DNA of 64,000 bases from contig NZ_LR733825.1 of the NCBI RefSeq assembly GCF_902506535.1, positions 623,206-687,205 of the forward strand, in the 5' to 3' direction. The translations under genes and the position numbers were made by a program. This DNA comes from Pseudomonas sp. 8Z (GTDB lineage Bacteria; Pseudomonadota; Gammaproteobacteria; Pseudomonadales; Pseudomonadaceae). The notes beneath the pieces were generated by a model. The model searched no databases. It was not told the origin of the DNA and saw only the letters and a program-made list of their open reading frames with translations. Shown here piece by piece: positions 46,447 to 59,525 of the stretch (the first letter of the stretch is position 1; every line of letters starts with the position of its first letter).

Positions 46447-47115
46447 ATGCAAGAGCAAGACTATGCACTGAACCATTCGCAGACCCAGCAACTGGAGGTC
46501 AGCAAGGTGTTGCGCAACACCTATGGCTTGCTGGCCATCACCCTTGCGTTCAGCGGCCTGGTTGCTTTCCTCAGCCAGCGCGCGAACGCCCCCTACCCGA
46601 ACATTATCGTTTTGCTGGCCGGTTTCTACGGCCTGTTCTTCCTGACCTACAAGCTGCGTGACTCGGCCTGGGGGCTGGTTTCCACACTCGCCCTCACCGG
46701 CTTCATGGGTTACACCCTTGGCCCGATCCTCAACCGCTACCTGGGCATGGCCAACGGTGCAGAAATCATCAGCTCAGCATTTTCGATGACTGCGCTAGTG
46801 TTCTTCGGCCTCTCTGCCTATGTGCTCACCACTCGTAAGGACATGAGCTTCCTGAGTGGTTTCATCACCGCAGGTTTCTTCGTTCTGCTCGGCGCAGTGG
46901 CAGCCAGTTTCTTCTTCCAGATCAGCGGCCTGCAACTGGCAATTAGCGCAGGCTTTGTGCTGTTCTCTTCGGTGTGCATCCTGTTTCAGACCAGCGCCAT
47001 CATCCATGGCGGTGAGCGTAACTACATCATGGCCACCATCAGCCTGTACGTTTCCATCTACAACCTGTTCGTCAGCTTGCTGCAGATCTTCGGCATCATG
47101 AGTGGCGATGATTGA
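46447..47115 (+). CDS. yccA: Bax inhibitor-1/YccA-family membrane protein
   Basis: 222 residues from the ATG at 46447 (AGGAGCG upstream). It has seven hydrophobic segments and the BI-1 family features: [20 protein letters not shown] near the N-terminus, the central [15 protein letters not shown] and the acidic C-terminal end. E. coli YccA modulates the FtsH protease. It has its own promoter and terminator, so is monocistronic. Confidence 0.93.
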   Translation: MQEQDYALNHSQTQQLEVSKVLRNTYGLLAITLAFSGLVAFLSQRANAPYPNIIVLLAGFYGLFFLTYKLRDSAWGLVSTLALTGFMGYTLGPILNRYLGMANGAEIISSAFSMTALVFFGLSAYVLTTRKDMSFLSGFITAGFFVLLGAVAASFFFQISGLQLAISAGFVLFSSVCILFQTSAIIHGGERNYIMATISLYVSIYNLFVSLLQIFGIMSGDD

Positions 47116-47134
47116 TTGGACCTCGATGTCCTGG

Positions 47135-47157
47135 AGCCCGCCTCGGCGGGCTTTTTT
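47135..47157 (+). terminator. Terminator after yccA
   Basis: Stem AGCCCGCC/GGCGGGCT followed by a run of T. Confidence 0.93.
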
Positions 47158-47225
47158 ACGCGCGCAATTTTTCTCAAGCGGCAGAACAGGCTTATTATGG
47201 GCCGGTTTTCTGCTGCGGATCCGTC

Positions 47226-47618
47226 ATGAAGTTCGCCATTGCCCTGTTCGCCCCTCCTCACGCGCCTGCTGCTCGGCGCGCGCTGCGCTTTGCTGAGGCC
47301 ACCATTGCTGGCGGTCACGAAATTGTCCGCCTGTTCTTTTATCAGGATGGCGTACACAGTGCGGCCAGTAATGTGGTGACGCCACAGGATGAGCTTGATC
47401 TACCGCTCGCCTGGCGCAACTTCATTAACGCAAACCAGCTCGATGCCGTCGTTTGCATTGCTGCCGCCTTGCGCCGGGGGCTGCTCAATGACCAAGAGGC
47501 GCAGCGCTACGGACGACCTGGGGCTAATCTGCATGCGCCCTGGGAGCTGTCCGGCCTTGGCCAGTTGCATGAAGCTGCGCAGCAAGCTGATCGCCTAGTT
47601 TGCTTCGGGGGACAATGA
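47226..47618 (+). CDS. tusD: Sulfur relay protein TusD
   Basis: 130 residues, DsrE-like fold. The active cysteine of the sulfur relay is Cys77 in QLDAVVCIAAALRRG. It passes sulfur from TusA to TusE for 2-thiouridine in tRNA. First gene of tusDCBE; its stop overlaps the tusC start (ATGA). Confidence 0.94.
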   Translation: MKFAIALFAPPHAPAARRALRFAEATIAGGHEIVRLFFYQDGVHSAASNVVTPQDELDLPLAWRNFINANQLDAVVCIAAALRRGLLNDQEAQRYGRPGANLHAPWELSGLGQLHEAAQQADRLVCFGGQ

Positions 47619-47980
47619 GCATGCCCAAATCCCTGCTAATCATCAGCCGTCAGGCGCCCTGGAGTGGCCCTAGTGCACGTGAAGCGCTGGATATCGCTCT
47701 GGCTGGCGGCGCTTTCGATCTACCTATCGCCCTGCTGCTGCTTGATGATGGCGTATTCCAACTGGCTAGCGACCAAAGCCCCGCATCCTTACAGCAGAAG
47801 GACTTGGGCGCGAATCTAAAAGCCTTGCCGCTGTTTGGTGTGGATGCACTTTACGCCTGCAAGCAGAGCCTGCAGGTACGCGGACTTGAGCTCGCACACC
47901 TGCAACCCAGCGTTGAATGCCTGGATGATCAGGCACTAACTCAGCTCATTGAGCGTTACGATCAGGTGATCACTCTCTAA
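47615..47980 (+). CDS. tusC: Sulfur relay protein TusC
   Basis: 121 residues from the ATG at 47615; an ATG six bases later is also possible. DsrF-like fold, starting KSLLIISRQAPWSGPSAREA. It forms a hexamer with TusB and TusD. The stop overlaps the tusB start by one base (TAATG). Confidence 0.92.
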   Translation: MSMPKSLLIISRQAPWSGPSAREALDIALAGGAFDLPIALLLLDDGVFQLASDQSPASLQQKDLGANLKALPLFGVDALYACKQSLQVRGLELAHLQPSVECLDDQALTQLIERYDQVITL

Positions 47981-48279
47981 TGGCCACCTTGCACATGCTT
48001 TCTCATTCTCCTTTCGCCGATAACCGCCTGGCTAGCTGCCTGCGCTTGCTGGGCGAGCAGGATGCCATTGTACTGACGGGCGATGCGGTCTATGCGCTGC
48101 AGCCTGCTACAGATAGCTGCCAGGCACTGCTACTAATGCCTGCGAGCGTTGGCCTGTATGCGTTAGACGAGGACCTGCAGGCGCGAGCTATCGAAGCGCC
48201 TGAACGCGTAACGCCCCTAGACTATCCAGCCTTCGTCGAGATCTGCACTCGCTACAGCAAGGTCAATAGCTGGTTATGA
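47980..48279 (+). CDS. tusB: Sulfur relay protein TusB
   Basis: 99 residues, DsrH-like: it begins MATLHMLSHSPFADNRLASC and ends in the family pattern FVEICTRYSKVNSWL. It overlaps tusE by four bases. Confidence 0.92.
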   Translation: MATLHMLSHSPFADNRLASCLRLLGEQDAIVLTGDAVYALQPATDSCQALLLMPASVGLYALDEDLQARAIEAPERVTPLDYPAFVEICTRYSKVNSWL

Positions 48280-48611
48280 GCGTACTCAATGTCGATGGCC
48301 GCGAAATACCGCTCGATAGCGATGGTTACCTAGTGAACCTGCAAGACTGGTCGCGCCCAGTTGCCGAAGCCTTGGCAAGCCGCGAATCATTGTCGCTGGA
48401 AAGCGCACACTGGGAGGTGCTGGATTTATTGCGTGCCTTCTATGACGAGTTCCAGCTCTCCCCGGCCAACCGCCCGCTGATCAAGTACGTGGCGCTCAAG
48501 CTCGGCCCGGAAAAAGGCAACAGCTTGCACCTCAACCGCCTATTCAAGGGCACCCCAGCCAAGCTTGCTGCCAAGCTCGCCGGCTTGCCGAAACCGACCA
48601 ATTGCCTATGA
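48276..48611 (+). CDS. tusE: Sulfur relay protein TusE/DsrC
   Basis: 111 residues with the DsrC core (GREIPLDSDGYLVNLQDWSR) and the penultimate cysteine that carries the persulfide (KPTNCL, Cys110). It delivers sulfur to MnmA. It overlaps the following gene by four bases. Confidence 0.95.
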   Translation: MSVLNVDGREIPLDSDGYLVNLQDWSRPVAEALASRESLSLESAHWEVLDLLRAFYDEFQLSPANRPLIKYVALKLGPEKGNSLHLNRLFKGTPAKLAAKLAGLPKPTNCL

Positions 48612-49591
48612 ACCTGATCACGCCCGCAGAACACCCTTTCGCCCAGTTCGTCCGCATTCTTGGCAAAGGCAAGCGCGGAGCACGCGGCCTGACTCGCGAG
48701 GAGGCACGTGAGGCCATGCAGCACCTACTTGCAGGCAAGGTCGAAGACACTCAGCTCGGCGCCTTCCTCATGCTGTTGCGGCACAAGGAGGAAAGTGCCG
48801 AGGAACTGGCAGGCTTTACTGACGCTATCCGCGCGCATCTCGCGGCGCCCGCCATTGCCGTCGATCTGGACTGGCCAAGCTATGCAGGCAAAAAACGCCA
48901 TCTGCCCTGGTATTTGTTAGCCGCTAAAGCACTAGCCGATAGCGGTATACGCATATTCATGCATGGTGGCGGTGCCCACACAGCGGGCCGACTTTATACC
49001 GAACAAATGCTCGATACGCTGGGCATCGTCCGCGCCCGCGACTGGCCAGCGGTCTCGACTGCACTCGACCAGCACAATTTGGTGTTTGCCTATTTGGGTG
49101 ACTGGCTGCCGCCACTGCAGCGCATGATCGACCTGCGCAACACCCTCGGCTTACGTTCGCCAATCCATTCTCTAGCTCGCGTAATCAACCCGCTCTCTGC
49201 GCGTTGTGGTTTGCAGAGCATCTTTCATCCCGGCTACCAGGCCGTGCACCGCGAGGCTAGCCGACTGCTGGGCGATCACGCCATCGTCATCAAGGGTGAA
49301 GGTGGCGAGATCGAGGTTAACCCGGATAGCGCGACACAGCTCTTTGGCACCCAGGATGGCGTTGCCTGGGACGAGGAATGGCCAGCCCTGTCGCCACAGC
49401 GTCACGTCAAACCGGACAGTCTACGCCCTGCTCGGCTGCTGGCCGTGTGGCGTGGCGAGGAGGAAGACGCTTATGGTCACCTGGCTATTCTCGCAACCAT
49501 AGCTCTGGCCTTGCGCAGCCTGGGGCTGCCGAGAGAACAGGCCTTTGCCGAAGCGGAAAAACGCTGGAGCGAACGCAATAAATCGAAATAA
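48608..49591 (+). CDS. ybiB: YbiB-type glycosyl/phosphoribosyltransferase-like protein
   Basis: 327 residues from the ATG at 48608 (ATGA overlap with tusE). It has the fold of anthranilate phosphoribosyltransferase: helical N-terminal domain TREEAREAMQHLLAGKVEDT, then LGAFLMLLRHKEESAEELAG, and the C-terminal domain with VIKGEGGEIEVNPDSA. The canonical PRPP-binding GTGGD loop is replaced by KRHLPWYLLAAKALADSG and MHGGGAH. E. coli YbiB binds nucleic acid and is not a TrpD; the same may hold here. Confidence 0.88.
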   Translation: MNLITPAEHPFAQFVRILGKGKRGARGLTREEAREAMQHLLAGKVEDTQLGAFLMLLRHKEESAEELAGFTDAIRAHLAAPAIAVDLDWPSYAGKKRHLPWYLLAAKALADSGIRIFMHGGGAHTAGRLYTEQMLDTLGIVRARDWPAVSTALDQHNLVFAYLGDWLPPLQRMIDLRNTLGLRSPIHSLARVINPLSARCGLQSIFHPGYQAVHREASRLLGDHAIVIKGEGGEIEVNPDSATQLFGTQDGVAWDEEWPALSPQRHVKPDSLRPARLLAVWRGEEEDAYGHLAILATIALALRSLGLPREQAFAEAEKRWSERNKSK

Positions 49592-49678
49592 CGATTCATT
49601 TACTACGGCTTTTTCCACCTTTCCATCGAAACGCTCACGATAGACTGCAGGCTCATTTGCTAGAGCGAGGTACGCGAA

Positions 49679-50677
49679 ATGGGCCTGCTGATCGATGGAC
49701 AGTGGCGTGACCAGTGGTATGACACGGGTAAGAGCGGTCGTTTCCAGCGGGAAAATGCCCAGCGCCGCAACTGGATCACCGCCGATGGCGCAGCCGGGCC
49801 CAGCGGTGAAGCAGGCTTCAAGGCAGAAGCCGACCGCTACCACCTGTACGTTTCCCTCGCCTGCCCTTGGGCGCACCGAACGCTGATCCTGCGCAAACTC
49901 AAAGGCCTGGAAGGCCTGATCGACGTCTCCGTGGTGAGCTGGCTGATGCGCGAGCACGGCTGGACATTCGACCCAGCTCATGGCTCCAGCGGCGACGCCC
50001 TGGATGGCTTCGACTACCTGCACCAGCGCTATACCGCAGACGACGCCCAGTACACCGGCCGGGTAACCGTGCCGCTGTTGTGGGACAAGCAGCAACAACG
50101 CATCGTCAGCAACGAGTCCGCGGAGATCATCCGCATGTTCAACTCGGCGTTCGATGGCTTAACCGGTAACGATCTGGACTTTTATCCAGAGCCCTTGCAT
50201 AAGCGCATCGAGCAACTCAACGAGCGGATCTACCCGGCGGTGAACAACGGAGTTTACCGTGCGGGCTTCGCTACGACTCAGGCCGCTTATGAGGAAGCAT
50301 TCGACGAGCTGTTTCTTGCCCTAGACGAACTCGATGCCCTGCTCGGCGATCAGCGCTATCTGGCTGGTGAATACCTGACTGAGGCCGACATCCGCCTGTT
50401 CAACACGCTGATTCGCTTCGATGCCGTCTATCACGGACACTTCAAGTGCAACCTACGCCACCTTGAGGACTACGCCAATCTCGCCAACTGGCTACGCGAG
50501 CTGTATCAGTGGCCAGGTATCGCTGAAACCGTGGACTTCACCCACATCAAAGGCCACTACTACGCCAGCCACGCCACCATCAACCCAACGGGCATCGTGC
50601 CCAAAGGGCCGAAACTGGACTATAACCGCCCGCATGATCGCCAGCGGCTACCGGGCAAAGGCGTTTATCAGGCATAA
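49679..50677 (+). CDS. Glutathionyl-hydroquinone reductase (YqjG/Ecm4, Xi-class GST)
   Basis: 332 residues. The Xi-class active site YVSLACPWAHRTLI carries the nucleophilic cysteine. The C-terminal helical domain includes LTEADIRLFNTLIRFDAVYH. It reduces glutathionyl-hydroquinones. An intergenic spacer and its own ribosome site separate it from ybiB. Confidence 0.94.
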   Translation: MGLLIDGQWRDQWYDTGKSGRFQRENAQRRNWITADGAAGPSGEAGFKAEADRYHLYVSLACPWAHRTLILRKLKGLEGLIDVSVVSWLMREHGWTFDPAHGSSGDALDGFDYLHQRYTADDAQYTGRVTVPLLWDKQQQRIVSNESAEIIRMFNSAFDGLTGNDLDFYPEPLHKRIEQLNERIYPAVNNGVYRAGFATTQAAYEEAFDELFLALDELDALLGDQRYLAGEYLTEADIRLFNTLIRFDAVYHGHFKCNLRHLEDYANLANWLRELYQWPGIAETVDFTHIKGHYYASHATINPTGIVPKGPKLDYNRPHDRQRLPGKGVYQA

Positions 50678-50681
50678 GCGC

Positions 50682-50716
50682 CGCGCCGATGGACGAGCCT
50701 CTCATCCATCGGCGCG
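50682..50716. terminator. Hairpin between convergent genes
   Basis: A 12-bp perfect stem (CGCGCCGATGGA against its complement) with an 11-nt loop, placed between the ends of the GST-like gene and cysG. It has no clear T run, so termination is inferred from position. Confidence 0.55.
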
Positions 50717-50722
50717 CACGAT

Positions 50723-52111
50723 TCAAGCGTCGGCTTGCGCGCCTTCGAACCAGGCAAGCTTGTCGCGCAAAGTCACCACCTCACCGACAATCACCAGTGT
50801 GGGTGCATGCACTTCATGCTCGGACACCAGCGCTGGCAGTGACGCCAGTGTGCCGGTGAACACGCGCTGATTCTGCGTGGTGCCTTGCTGCACCAGCGCT
50901 GCCGGTGTTGTCGCGTCACGGCCGTGGGCCACCAACTGCGCACAAATGTCCGGCAAGCCGACCAGCCCCATGTAGAACACCAGCGTCTGCCCTGGCGCTA
51001 CCAGATCCTTCCACGGCAGATTACTGCTGCCGTCCTTGAGGTGGCCGGTGACGAAACGCACCGACTGAGCATGATCGCGGTGCGTCAGCGGAATACCGGC
51101 GTAGGCGGCACAGCCAGAGGCAGCGGTAATACCTGGCACAACCTGGAAAGGAATGCCTTCGGCGGTCAACTGCTCGATCTCTTCCCCGCCACGGCCGAAG
51201 ATGAACGGATCGCCGCCCTTGAGGCGCAACACACGCTTGCCTTTGCGGGCCAGATCGATCAGTAGCTGGTTAATCTGCTCCTGCGGTACGGCGTGCTCGG
51301 CTCGGCGCTTACCGACATAGATACGCTCTGCATCTCGGCGGCACAGATCAATGATTGGCGCCGCCACGAGACGGTCGTAAAGCACCACATCGGCTTGCTG
51401 CATCAGACGCAGTGCGCGGAAGGTCAGCAGGTCGGGATCACCGGGGCCGGCGCCTACCAAATAAACCTCACCCAGCGCACGTGGCGCAGCACCAGCAAGG
51501 CGCTCCTCCAACAAGCGCTCGCCCTCAACGGGTTTGCCAGCGAACACGCTTTCAGCAATCGGCCCCTGAAAGACATCCTCCCAGAACACGCGACGCTGCT
51601 GCACATCAGGAAACATCAGCTTGACTCGCTCGCGGAAGCGCTTGCCTAGGTTAGCCAACTGACCATAGGTGGCTGGAATCCAGGTTTCGATCTTGGCGCG
51701 AATCAGGCGCGCCAGTACCGGTGCATCGCCACCACTGCTGACCGCGACGATCAGCGGCGAGCGGTCGACGATGGCCGGAAAGATCACGCTGCACAGCGTC
51801 GGCGCATCCACCACGTTGACGGGAATGCCCAGCGCCTGCGCCTCGGCGGAAATGCGCGCATTGAGCGGTTCGTCGTCGGTCGCGGCGATCACCAGGCCAA
51901 CGCCCTGCAAATCATCAGACTGGTAGCCGCGCAGAAAGACGCCCTGCTCGCCCGCCATGGTCTGCAGCTCGCTGCGAATGTCCGGCGCCACGACGCGCAG
52001 TTGCGCGCCCGCCTCGGCCAACAGGCGCGCCTTGCGCAGCGCCACCTCGCCGCCGCCCACGACCAACACCGGGCGCTCTTTGAGTTTGTGAAAAAGCGGA
52101 AGAAATTCCAT
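50723..52111 (-). CDS. cysG: Siroheme synthase (multifunctional CysG)
   Basis: 462 residues. The N-terminal precorrin-2 dehydrogenase/ferrochelatase half has the NAD motif [20 protein letters not shown]. The C-terminal uroporphyrinogen III methyltransferase half begins [20 protein letters not shown] and includes [15 protein letters not shown]. It makes siroheme for nitrite and sulfite reductases. Same strand as serS, 73 bp downstream. Confidence 0.97.
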   Translation of the reverse strand: MEFLPLFHKLKERPVLVVGGGEVALRKARLLAEAGAQLRVVAPDIRSELQTMAGEQGVFLRGYQSDDLQGVGLVIAATDDEPLNARISAEAQALGIPVNVVDAPTLCSVIFPAIVDRSPLIVAVSSGGDAPVLARLIRAKIETWIPATYGQLANLGKRFRERVKLMFPDVQQRRVFWEDVFQGPIAESVFAGKPVEGERLLEERLAGAAPRALGEVYLVGAGPGDPDLLTFRALRLMQQADVVLYDRLVAAPIIDLCRRDAERIYVGKRRAEHAVPQEQINQLLIDLARKGKRVLRLKGGDPFIFGRGGEEIEQLTAEGIPFQVVPGITAASGCAAYAGIPLTHRDHAQSVRFVTGHLKDGSSNLPWKDLVAPGQTLVFYMGLVGLPDICAQLVAHGRDATTPAALVQQGTTQNQRVFTGTLASLPALVSEHEVHAPTLVIVGEVVTLRDKLAWFEGAQADA

Positions 52112-52121
52112 GAAGCAGCCT

Positions 52122-52175
52122 CAAGCTGCAAGCGACAAACTTCAAGCGCGTCTTGCAGCTTGGGCTTGCAGCTTG
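52122..52175. repeat. Short AAGCTGCAAGC-type inverted/direct repeats
   Basis: CAAGCTGCAAGC at 52122-52133 is inverted as CTTGCAGCTTG at 52152-52162 and again as GCTTGCAGCTTGCGG at 52164-52175. It fills most of the cysG-serS gap. A low-complexity family often seen between Pseudomonas genes. Confidence 0.65.
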
Positions 52176-52184
52176 CGGCGCTGG

Positions 52185-53471
<1,287 letters not shown>

Positions 53472-53541
53472 TCAATACATCGGCGAAAAAGAGTGCGGCC
53501 AGCCAGGTGGCGCGGGTGGTGGAGTGTAAAGCCTTAGCGGG

Positions 53542-53922
53542 TCAGGACGCCAATCGAGCCAGACTCAAACCAGCCCAGGCAGCCAGCAGACCGCCCAGAA
53601 TGCTGAATGCCAGGTAGCCGATGGCCTCCGGGGCGCGACCGCCCTCCAGCAGTTTCATGATTTCCAGGCTGAACGACGAAAAGGTGGTGAAGCCGCCCAG
53701 CACGCCGGTGATCAACCCGGTGCGCAGCTCCAGCGGCAGATCGGTACGCGTCAGAAACAAGCCGGAGAGTAGGCCGATCAACAGGCAGCCGAGAATATTC
53801 ACGGCCAAGGTGCCAAGGTAGAAATGACGCGGCCAATTGGCCGCGACCCAGCTAGCGACCAGAAAGCGCAGTACGGAACCGAAAGCGCCGCCAGCGGCTA
53901 CGGCGAGAGCGACGCGAATCAT
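53542..53922 (-). CDS. crcB: Fluoride exporter CrcB/Fluc
   Basis: 126 residues, four membrane segments. Family motifs: [29 protein letters not shown] and the central [15 protein letters not shown]. It is a dual-topology fluoride channel. Its start overlaps the rarA stop (ATGA), so no fluoride riboswitch can precede it directly. Confidence 0.95.
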   Translation of the reverse strand: MIRVALAVAAGGAFGSVLRFLVASWVAANWPRHFYLGTLAVNILGCLLIGLLSGLFLTRTDLPLELRTGLITGVLGGFTTFSSFSLEIMKLLEGGRAPEAIGYLAFSILGGLLAAWAGLSLARLAS

Positions 53923-55244
53923 GGCTTTCTCCTTTGTTTTGGGCTGCTGGCATCTAGGCTGCGCAGGTGTTTGAGCTTCTCGCGAATCTTCGACTCCAAG
54001 CCTCGCGGTACCGGTTGATAATACTCACGCGGCTCCATTTCATCGGGGAAATACACTTCACCAGCAGCATAGGCATTGGGTTCATCGTGGGCGTAGCGGT
54101 ATTGCTCGCCATAGCCGAGCTGCCGCATCAGCTTGGTCGGCGCATTGCGCAGATGCAGTGGTACCTCCAGCGAGCCGAACTCGGCGACATCCTGCTTGGC
54201 AGCCTTGATGCCCAGGTAGACGGCATTACTCTTGGCTGCGCAGGCGAGGTAGGTCACCGCCTGAGCCAGCGCCAGATCGCCCTCTGGGCTGCCCAGGCGT
54301 TTGACCGCATCCCAGGCTGCCAGGCACAGCGGTAACGCGCGTGGGTCAGCATTACCGATATCCTCGCTGGCCATAGCGACGATACGTCGGCAGATATAGG
54401 CCGGGTCGCAGCCACCGTCGAGCATGCGTGCCAGCCAGTACAGCGCACCATCGGGGTTGGAGCCGCGCACAGACTTGTGCAGCGCACTGATCTGGTCGTA
54501 GAAGGCTTCGCCGCCCTTGTCGAAACGGCGACGGCTATCGCCCAGCAAGTTTTGCAGCGACGCTGCGCCGATCTCACCGCCATCCTCGGCCAGGTCGGCA
54601 GCGTTCTCTAGAAAGTTGAGTAGACGCCGACCATCGCCATCGGCGGCGGCCAGAAGAATCTGGAAAGCCTCATCCGGCAGGCTGAGATGGCGCTCGCCCA
54701 GGCCCTTCGGATCGCTCAGGGCACGATCGACCAGCTTGCGCATGGCTGCCTCGTCCAGGCTCTTGAGCACATAGACACGGGCACGCGACAGCAGTGCGTT
54801 GTTCAGCTCGAACGAGGGGTTCTCGGTGGTGGCACCAATAAAGATCAGCGTGCCATCTTCCACATAAGGCAGAAAGGCGTCCTGCTGACTCTTGTTGAAG
54901 CGATGCACCTCGTCGACGAAGAGAATGGTGCGACGACCGTACTGAGCGGCGTGTTGCTGGGCAATCTCGACGGCCTGGCGGATCTCTTTCACGCCCGACA
55001 GGACAGCGGAAATGGTCTCGAAGTGAGCATCCGTGACCTTGGCCAGCAAACGTGCCAGCGTGGTCTTGCCCACGCCTGGAGGTCCCCAGAAGATCATCGA
55101 GTGCAGAGCACCCTGCTCCAGGGCTTCACGCAGAGGCTTACCCGGACCCAGCACATGCTCCTGGCCAACGTATTCATCCAGGCTTGTGGCGCGCAAACGC
55201 GCAGCCAGAGGCTGCGCGACGGGTTGGCGGCCGAACAGATCCAC
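53919..55244 (-). CDS. rarA: Replication-associated recombination ATPase RarA (MgsA)
   Basis: 441 residues. AAA+ with Walker [18 protein letters not shown], Walker [21 protein letters not shown] and a C-terminal tetramerisation domain ([20 protein letters not shown]). It acts at stalled forks. It follows lolA with a 3-bp gap. Confidence 0.96.
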   Translation of the reverse strand: MDLFGRQPVAQPLAARLRATSLDEYVGQEHVLGPGKPLREALEQGALHSMIFWGPPGVGKTTLARLLAKVTDAHFETISAVLSGVKEIRQAVEIAQQHAAQYGRRTILFVDEVHRFNKSQQDAFLPYVEDGTLIFIGATTENPSFELNNALLSRARVYVLKSLDEAAMRKLVDRALSDPKGLGERHLSLPDEAFQILLAAADGDGRRLLNFLENAADLAEDGGEIGAASLQNLLGDSRRRFDKGGEAFYDQISALHKSVRGSNPDGALYWLARMLDGGCDPAYICRRIVAMASEDIGNADPRALPLCLAAWDAVKRLGSPEGDLALAQAVTYLACAAKSNAVYLGIKAAKQDVAEFGSLEVPLHLRNAPTKLMRQLGYGEQYRYAHDEPNAYAAGEVYFPDEMEPREYYQPVPRGLESKIREKLKHLRSLDASSPKQRRKP

Positions 55245-55247
55245 GCC

Positions 55248-55874
55248 TTACTCCTGAATGACGTCTGCGCCCTCGGGAATATCGAAGCTGAACAAGTGAT
55301 CGTCGACCGGCTCGTTCATCTTCACGTTGAGGAACAGGATATTGGTGCGCTGGCCGATGCTGTCGATCAACTGCATGTCATTGAGCACGCGGTTGCGGAA
55401 CGACAGGCGCAGGCTGTCGAACAGGCTGTCCTTGGCCTTGGGCTTGAGGATAAAGTCGACCACGCTGCCGCCTTCCTTGTACTCGATATCGAAGTTCTCG
55501 CGAATCTGCGAGATATCGCCGGACAGCAGCAGCGCCGGGGTGTGAGTCAAACGCTGATCGAGTTTCTGGATAGTGACCTGTTGCAGATCCGGGTCGTACA
55601 GCCAAACCTTCTGGCCATTGGAAACCAGCAATTGCTCCATCGGCTGGTCGGTATGCCAACGGAACAGCCCAGGGCGCTTGAGCACGAGCTGACCGGCTGT
55701 TTCCTGCAGTTGCGTGCCGCTGGCATCGAGTGTCAGTTGAGAGAAACGGGCACTAATGGTCTGCGCCTGATTGAGCAATTCGGTCAGGCGCTTGGTCGCG
55801 GCATCGTCATCGGCTTGAGCCGTCATCAGGGTGAAGCTCAGAGCAGCCAGCATGAGCAGGCGGATAAATCGCAT
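55248..55874 (-). CDS. lolA: Outer-membrane lipoprotein carrier LolA
   Basis: 208 residues from the ATG at 55874, giving a normal signal peptide ([16 protein letters not shown]). The conserved core [20 protein letters not shown] and [16 protein letters not shown] is present. It shuttles lipoproteins across the periplasm. The frame upstream of 55874 overlaps ftsK. Confidence 0.96.
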   Translation of the reverse strand: MRFIRLLMLAALSFTLMTAQADDDAATKRLTELLNQAQTISARFSQLTLDASGTQLQETAGQLVLKRPGLFRWHTDQPMEQLLVSNGQKVWLYDPDLQQVTIQKLDQRLTHTPALLLSGDISQIRENFDIEYKEGGSVVDFILKPKAKDSLFDSLRLSFRNRVLNDMQLIDSIGQRTNILFLNVKMNEPVDDHLFSFDIPEGADVIQE

Positions 55875-55903
55875 ATAAAAAACCTCGTCAGTCCGTATGA
55901 GGA

Positions 55904-58336
55904 TCAATCGCGGGACGGCCCAGGCGCGATTACTTCACGCGAGCCATTGGTGTTCATCGGGGTTACCACTCCAGCCATTTCCATGGCCTCGATCATTCGC
56001 GCGGCACGGTTGTAGCCGATCTTGAGCTTACGCTGCACCGCGGAAATGGACGCTCGGCGACTCTCCAGTACGAAATTGACCGCCTCGTCGTAAAGCGGAT
56101 CATCTTCGTCACTTTCCCCGCCTTCGCCGCCACCGCCGCCCTCGAAGCCGCTGCCGCTCTCCTCGACGCCCGCCAGAATATCTTCGATGTAGTCCGGTGC
56201 GCCGCGCTGCTTCCAAGCCTCGACCACGCGATGCACTTCGTCATCGGAAACAAAAGCGCCATGCACACGAATCGGCAGACCGGTGCCGGGTGGCAGATAG
56301 AGCATGTCACCATGGCCAAGCAGTTGTTCAGCGCCCCCCTGGTCGAGAATGGTGCGCGAATCGATTTTGCTTGAAACCTGGAAGGCCATGCGCGTTGGAA
56401 TATTGGCCTTGATCAAGCCGGTGATGACGTCCACCGACGGGCGCTGAGTCGCCAGGATAAGGTGAATACCAGCAGCACGGGCCTTCTGGGCAATACGAGC
56501 GATCAGCTCTTCGACCTTCTTACCGACAATCATCATCATGTCGGCAAATTCATCGACGACGACGACGATAGTTGGCAGGGTCTTCAGGTGCGGTGGCTCG
56601 TCGTCCATCGACTCACGCTTATACAGCGGGTCGTACAGCGGCGTGCCTGCTTCGATGGCATCCTTAACCTTGCGGTTGAAGCCTGCCAGGTTACGCACGC
56701 CCATGGCCGCCATCAGCTTGTAGCGACGCTCCATTTCAGCGACCGACCAGCGCAGCGCGTTGGCCGCTTCTTTCATGTCGGTAACGACTGGGCAGAGCAG
56801 GTGTGGAATGCCTTCATAAATAGACAATTCCAGCATCTTCGGGTCAATCATGATCATCCGCGCCTCTTCCGGCGTGGACTTGAACAGGACCGATAAAATC
56901 ATCGCGTTAACACCTACCGACTTACCCGAGCCGGTAGTACCGGCAACCAGCAAATGCGGCATCTTGGCCAGATCGGCAATCACCGGACGACCACCGATGT
57001 CATGCCCCAGCGCGAGGGTGACAGGTGACTTGGCATCGTCGTATTCATTTGACGACAAGACCTCGGAAAACCGTACGATCTGCCGGTCTTCGTTGGGTAC
57101 CTCGATACCCACGGTAGTCTTGCCTGGAATCACCTCGACCACCCGCACGCTGACCATGGCCATAGAGCGCGCGAGATCCTTGGCCAGGTTAGAGATACGG
57201 CTGACCTTGACCCCCGCAGCGGGCTGAATCTCGAAACGGGTAATCACCGGGCCAGGATGCACCGACTCAACCACGACCTCGACGCCGAACTCCTTGAGTT
57301 TGATTTCCAGCAACCGTGACATGGCTTCAAGCGACTCGGGAGAGAACTGCTTCTGCTTCTTCTCGGCAGCATCAAGGATGGAGATGGGGGGCAGACTCCC
57401 CTCTACAGCGGTGTCGACGAACAAAGGCGCCTGCTTCTCCTTGAGCACACGCTTGCTTGGTTCTGCAGGTTTAGCCGGGGCTGGCGGCGTAATTACCGGA
57501 GCCGGACGCTTCTCGCGCTCGCTCATATGCTTGCTCAGCGACTCTTCACGCTCAAGCAGCCGCTCCTTGACCTTGGCCTGCTCGCGTCGATCAGCGATGA
57601 CCGGCGCCGCGACCTCGATCACACGCTCATCCAGTTCGCGCAGTTGCGCCACCATCTGCTTGCGCTCACTGCGAGAACTCCACCAGCCGCTGATCATGCC
57701 GTGTACCAGTTCGATCAGATCCAGAGTGATTTTGCCGGTAAGGTCCATCACACGGAACCACGACAGATCGGTGAACACGGTCAAGCCAAACAGGAACAGA
57801 GCCAGAAACAGCAATGTACTGCCTTCGACATTGAGGGCCTCTTTCGATAGCTGACCCAGGCTCGCGCCCAACATGCCGCCACCTGAACCTTGCATTCCGG
57901 GGGCGGCATCAAAGTGGATATGGGCCAGTACCGCGCCGGACAAAATCAGGAAAACCAGACCGATGCTGTGCCAGGAGAAAAGCCAGCCGTTCCAATGCCA
58001 GGGTTGATTGCGCGTACGAAAAACCTGCCAGGTCTTGGCGGCCAGCAACAGCGGGAAGATATAGGCGAAATAGCCCAATGCCCCGAACAGGGCGCTAGAT
58101 AGCCAGGCGCCAATGCTCCCACCCGCATTGAGGATGCGCTCGACTTGCACGCTGTTGTCCCATGCAGGATCCGAGACGCTATAAGTCACCAACGTCATCA
58201 GCACGTACAGACACAACGCCGCCAGGGCGATCAGGGCGCCCTCCTTCAGTCGGTACTGAAGTTTCAGGCGCCAATCCGGATTCTGGGAGGTGGAATTCTT
58301 CAAAACAGCCGTATCCTGCGCCCTTGGCGCGTCCAT
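55904..58336 (-). CDS. ftsK: DNA translocase FtsK
   Basis: 810 residues. Four N-terminal membrane segments are visible, for example [20 protein letters not shown] and [15 protein letters not shown] Pro/Ala-rich linker and the RecA-like motor follow (Walker [16 protein letters not shown], Walker [15 protein letters not shown]). The C-terminal gamma winged helix, [20 protein letters not shown] then [19 protein letters not shown], reads KOPS. At division it pumps DNA toward dif and activates XerD; its target lies in this same window. Confidence 0.97.
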   Translation of the reverse strand: MDAPRAQDTAVLKNSTSQNPDWRLKLQYRLKEGALIALAALCLYVLMTLVTYSVSDPAWDNSVQVERILNAGGSIGAWLSSALFGALGYFAYIFPLLLAAKTWQVFRTRNQPWHWNGWLFSWHSIGLVFLILSGAVLAHIHFDAAPGMQGSGGGMLGASLGQLSKEALNVEGSTLLFLALFLFGLTVFTDLSWFRVMDLTGKITLDLIELVHGMISGWWSSRSERKQMVAQLRELDERVIEVAAPVIADRREQAKVKERLLEREESLSKHMSEREKRPAPVITPPAPAKPAEPSKRVLKEKQAPLFVDTAVEGSLPPISILDAAEKKQKQFSPESLEAMSRLLEIKLKEFGVEVVVESVHPGPVITRFEIQPAAGVKVSRISNLAKDLARSMAMVSVRVVEVIPGKTTVGIEVPNEDRQIVRFSEVLSSNEYDDAKSPVTLALGHDIGGRPVIADLAKMPHLLVAGTTGSGKSVGVNAMILSVLFKSTPEEARMIMIDPKMLELSIYEGIPHLLCPVVTDMKEAANALRWSVAEMERRYKLMAAMGVRNLAGFNRKVKDAIEAGTPLYDPLYKRESMDDEPPHLKTLPTIVVVVDEFADMMMIVGKKVEELIARIAQKARAAGIHLILATQRPSVDVITGLIKANIPTRMAFQVSSKIDSRTILDQGGAEQLLGHGDMLYLPPGTGLPIRVHGAFVSDDEVHRVVEAWKQRGAPDYIEDILAGVEESGSGFEGGGGGEGGESDEDDPLYDEAVNFVLESRRASISAVQRKLKIGYNRAARMIEAMEMAGVVTPMNTNGSREVIAPGPSRD

Positions 58337-58447
58337 CGATGGTTACCGCAAAGAGCGGATATTGTACGGGTTTGCCCGCGTGCGGCCAGAACTGGCACCG
58401 TTATCGACATGCTGCGGCGCTCCCGCAGCCGCACTCCTTCGGTGTAG

Positions 58448-59476
<1,029 letters not shown>

Positions 59477-59482
59477 CACCCC

Positions 59483-59503
59483 AGGGCGGACACCGTCCGC
59501 CCT
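59483..59503 (+). terminator. Hairpin after trxB
   Basis: AGGGCGGAC and its complement with a 3-nt loop, immediately after the trxB stop; followed by C-rich sequence and not T, so a weak terminator or attenuator at best. Confidence 0.4.
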
Positions 59504-59525
59504 CCCCTCCTCCGGGCCCTGACGC

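Noticed and set aside
52122-52175. CRISPR-like repeats
   Set aside because: The repeats are 11-15 bp, mixed in orientation and without regular spacers; they are a short palindromic intergenic repeat.
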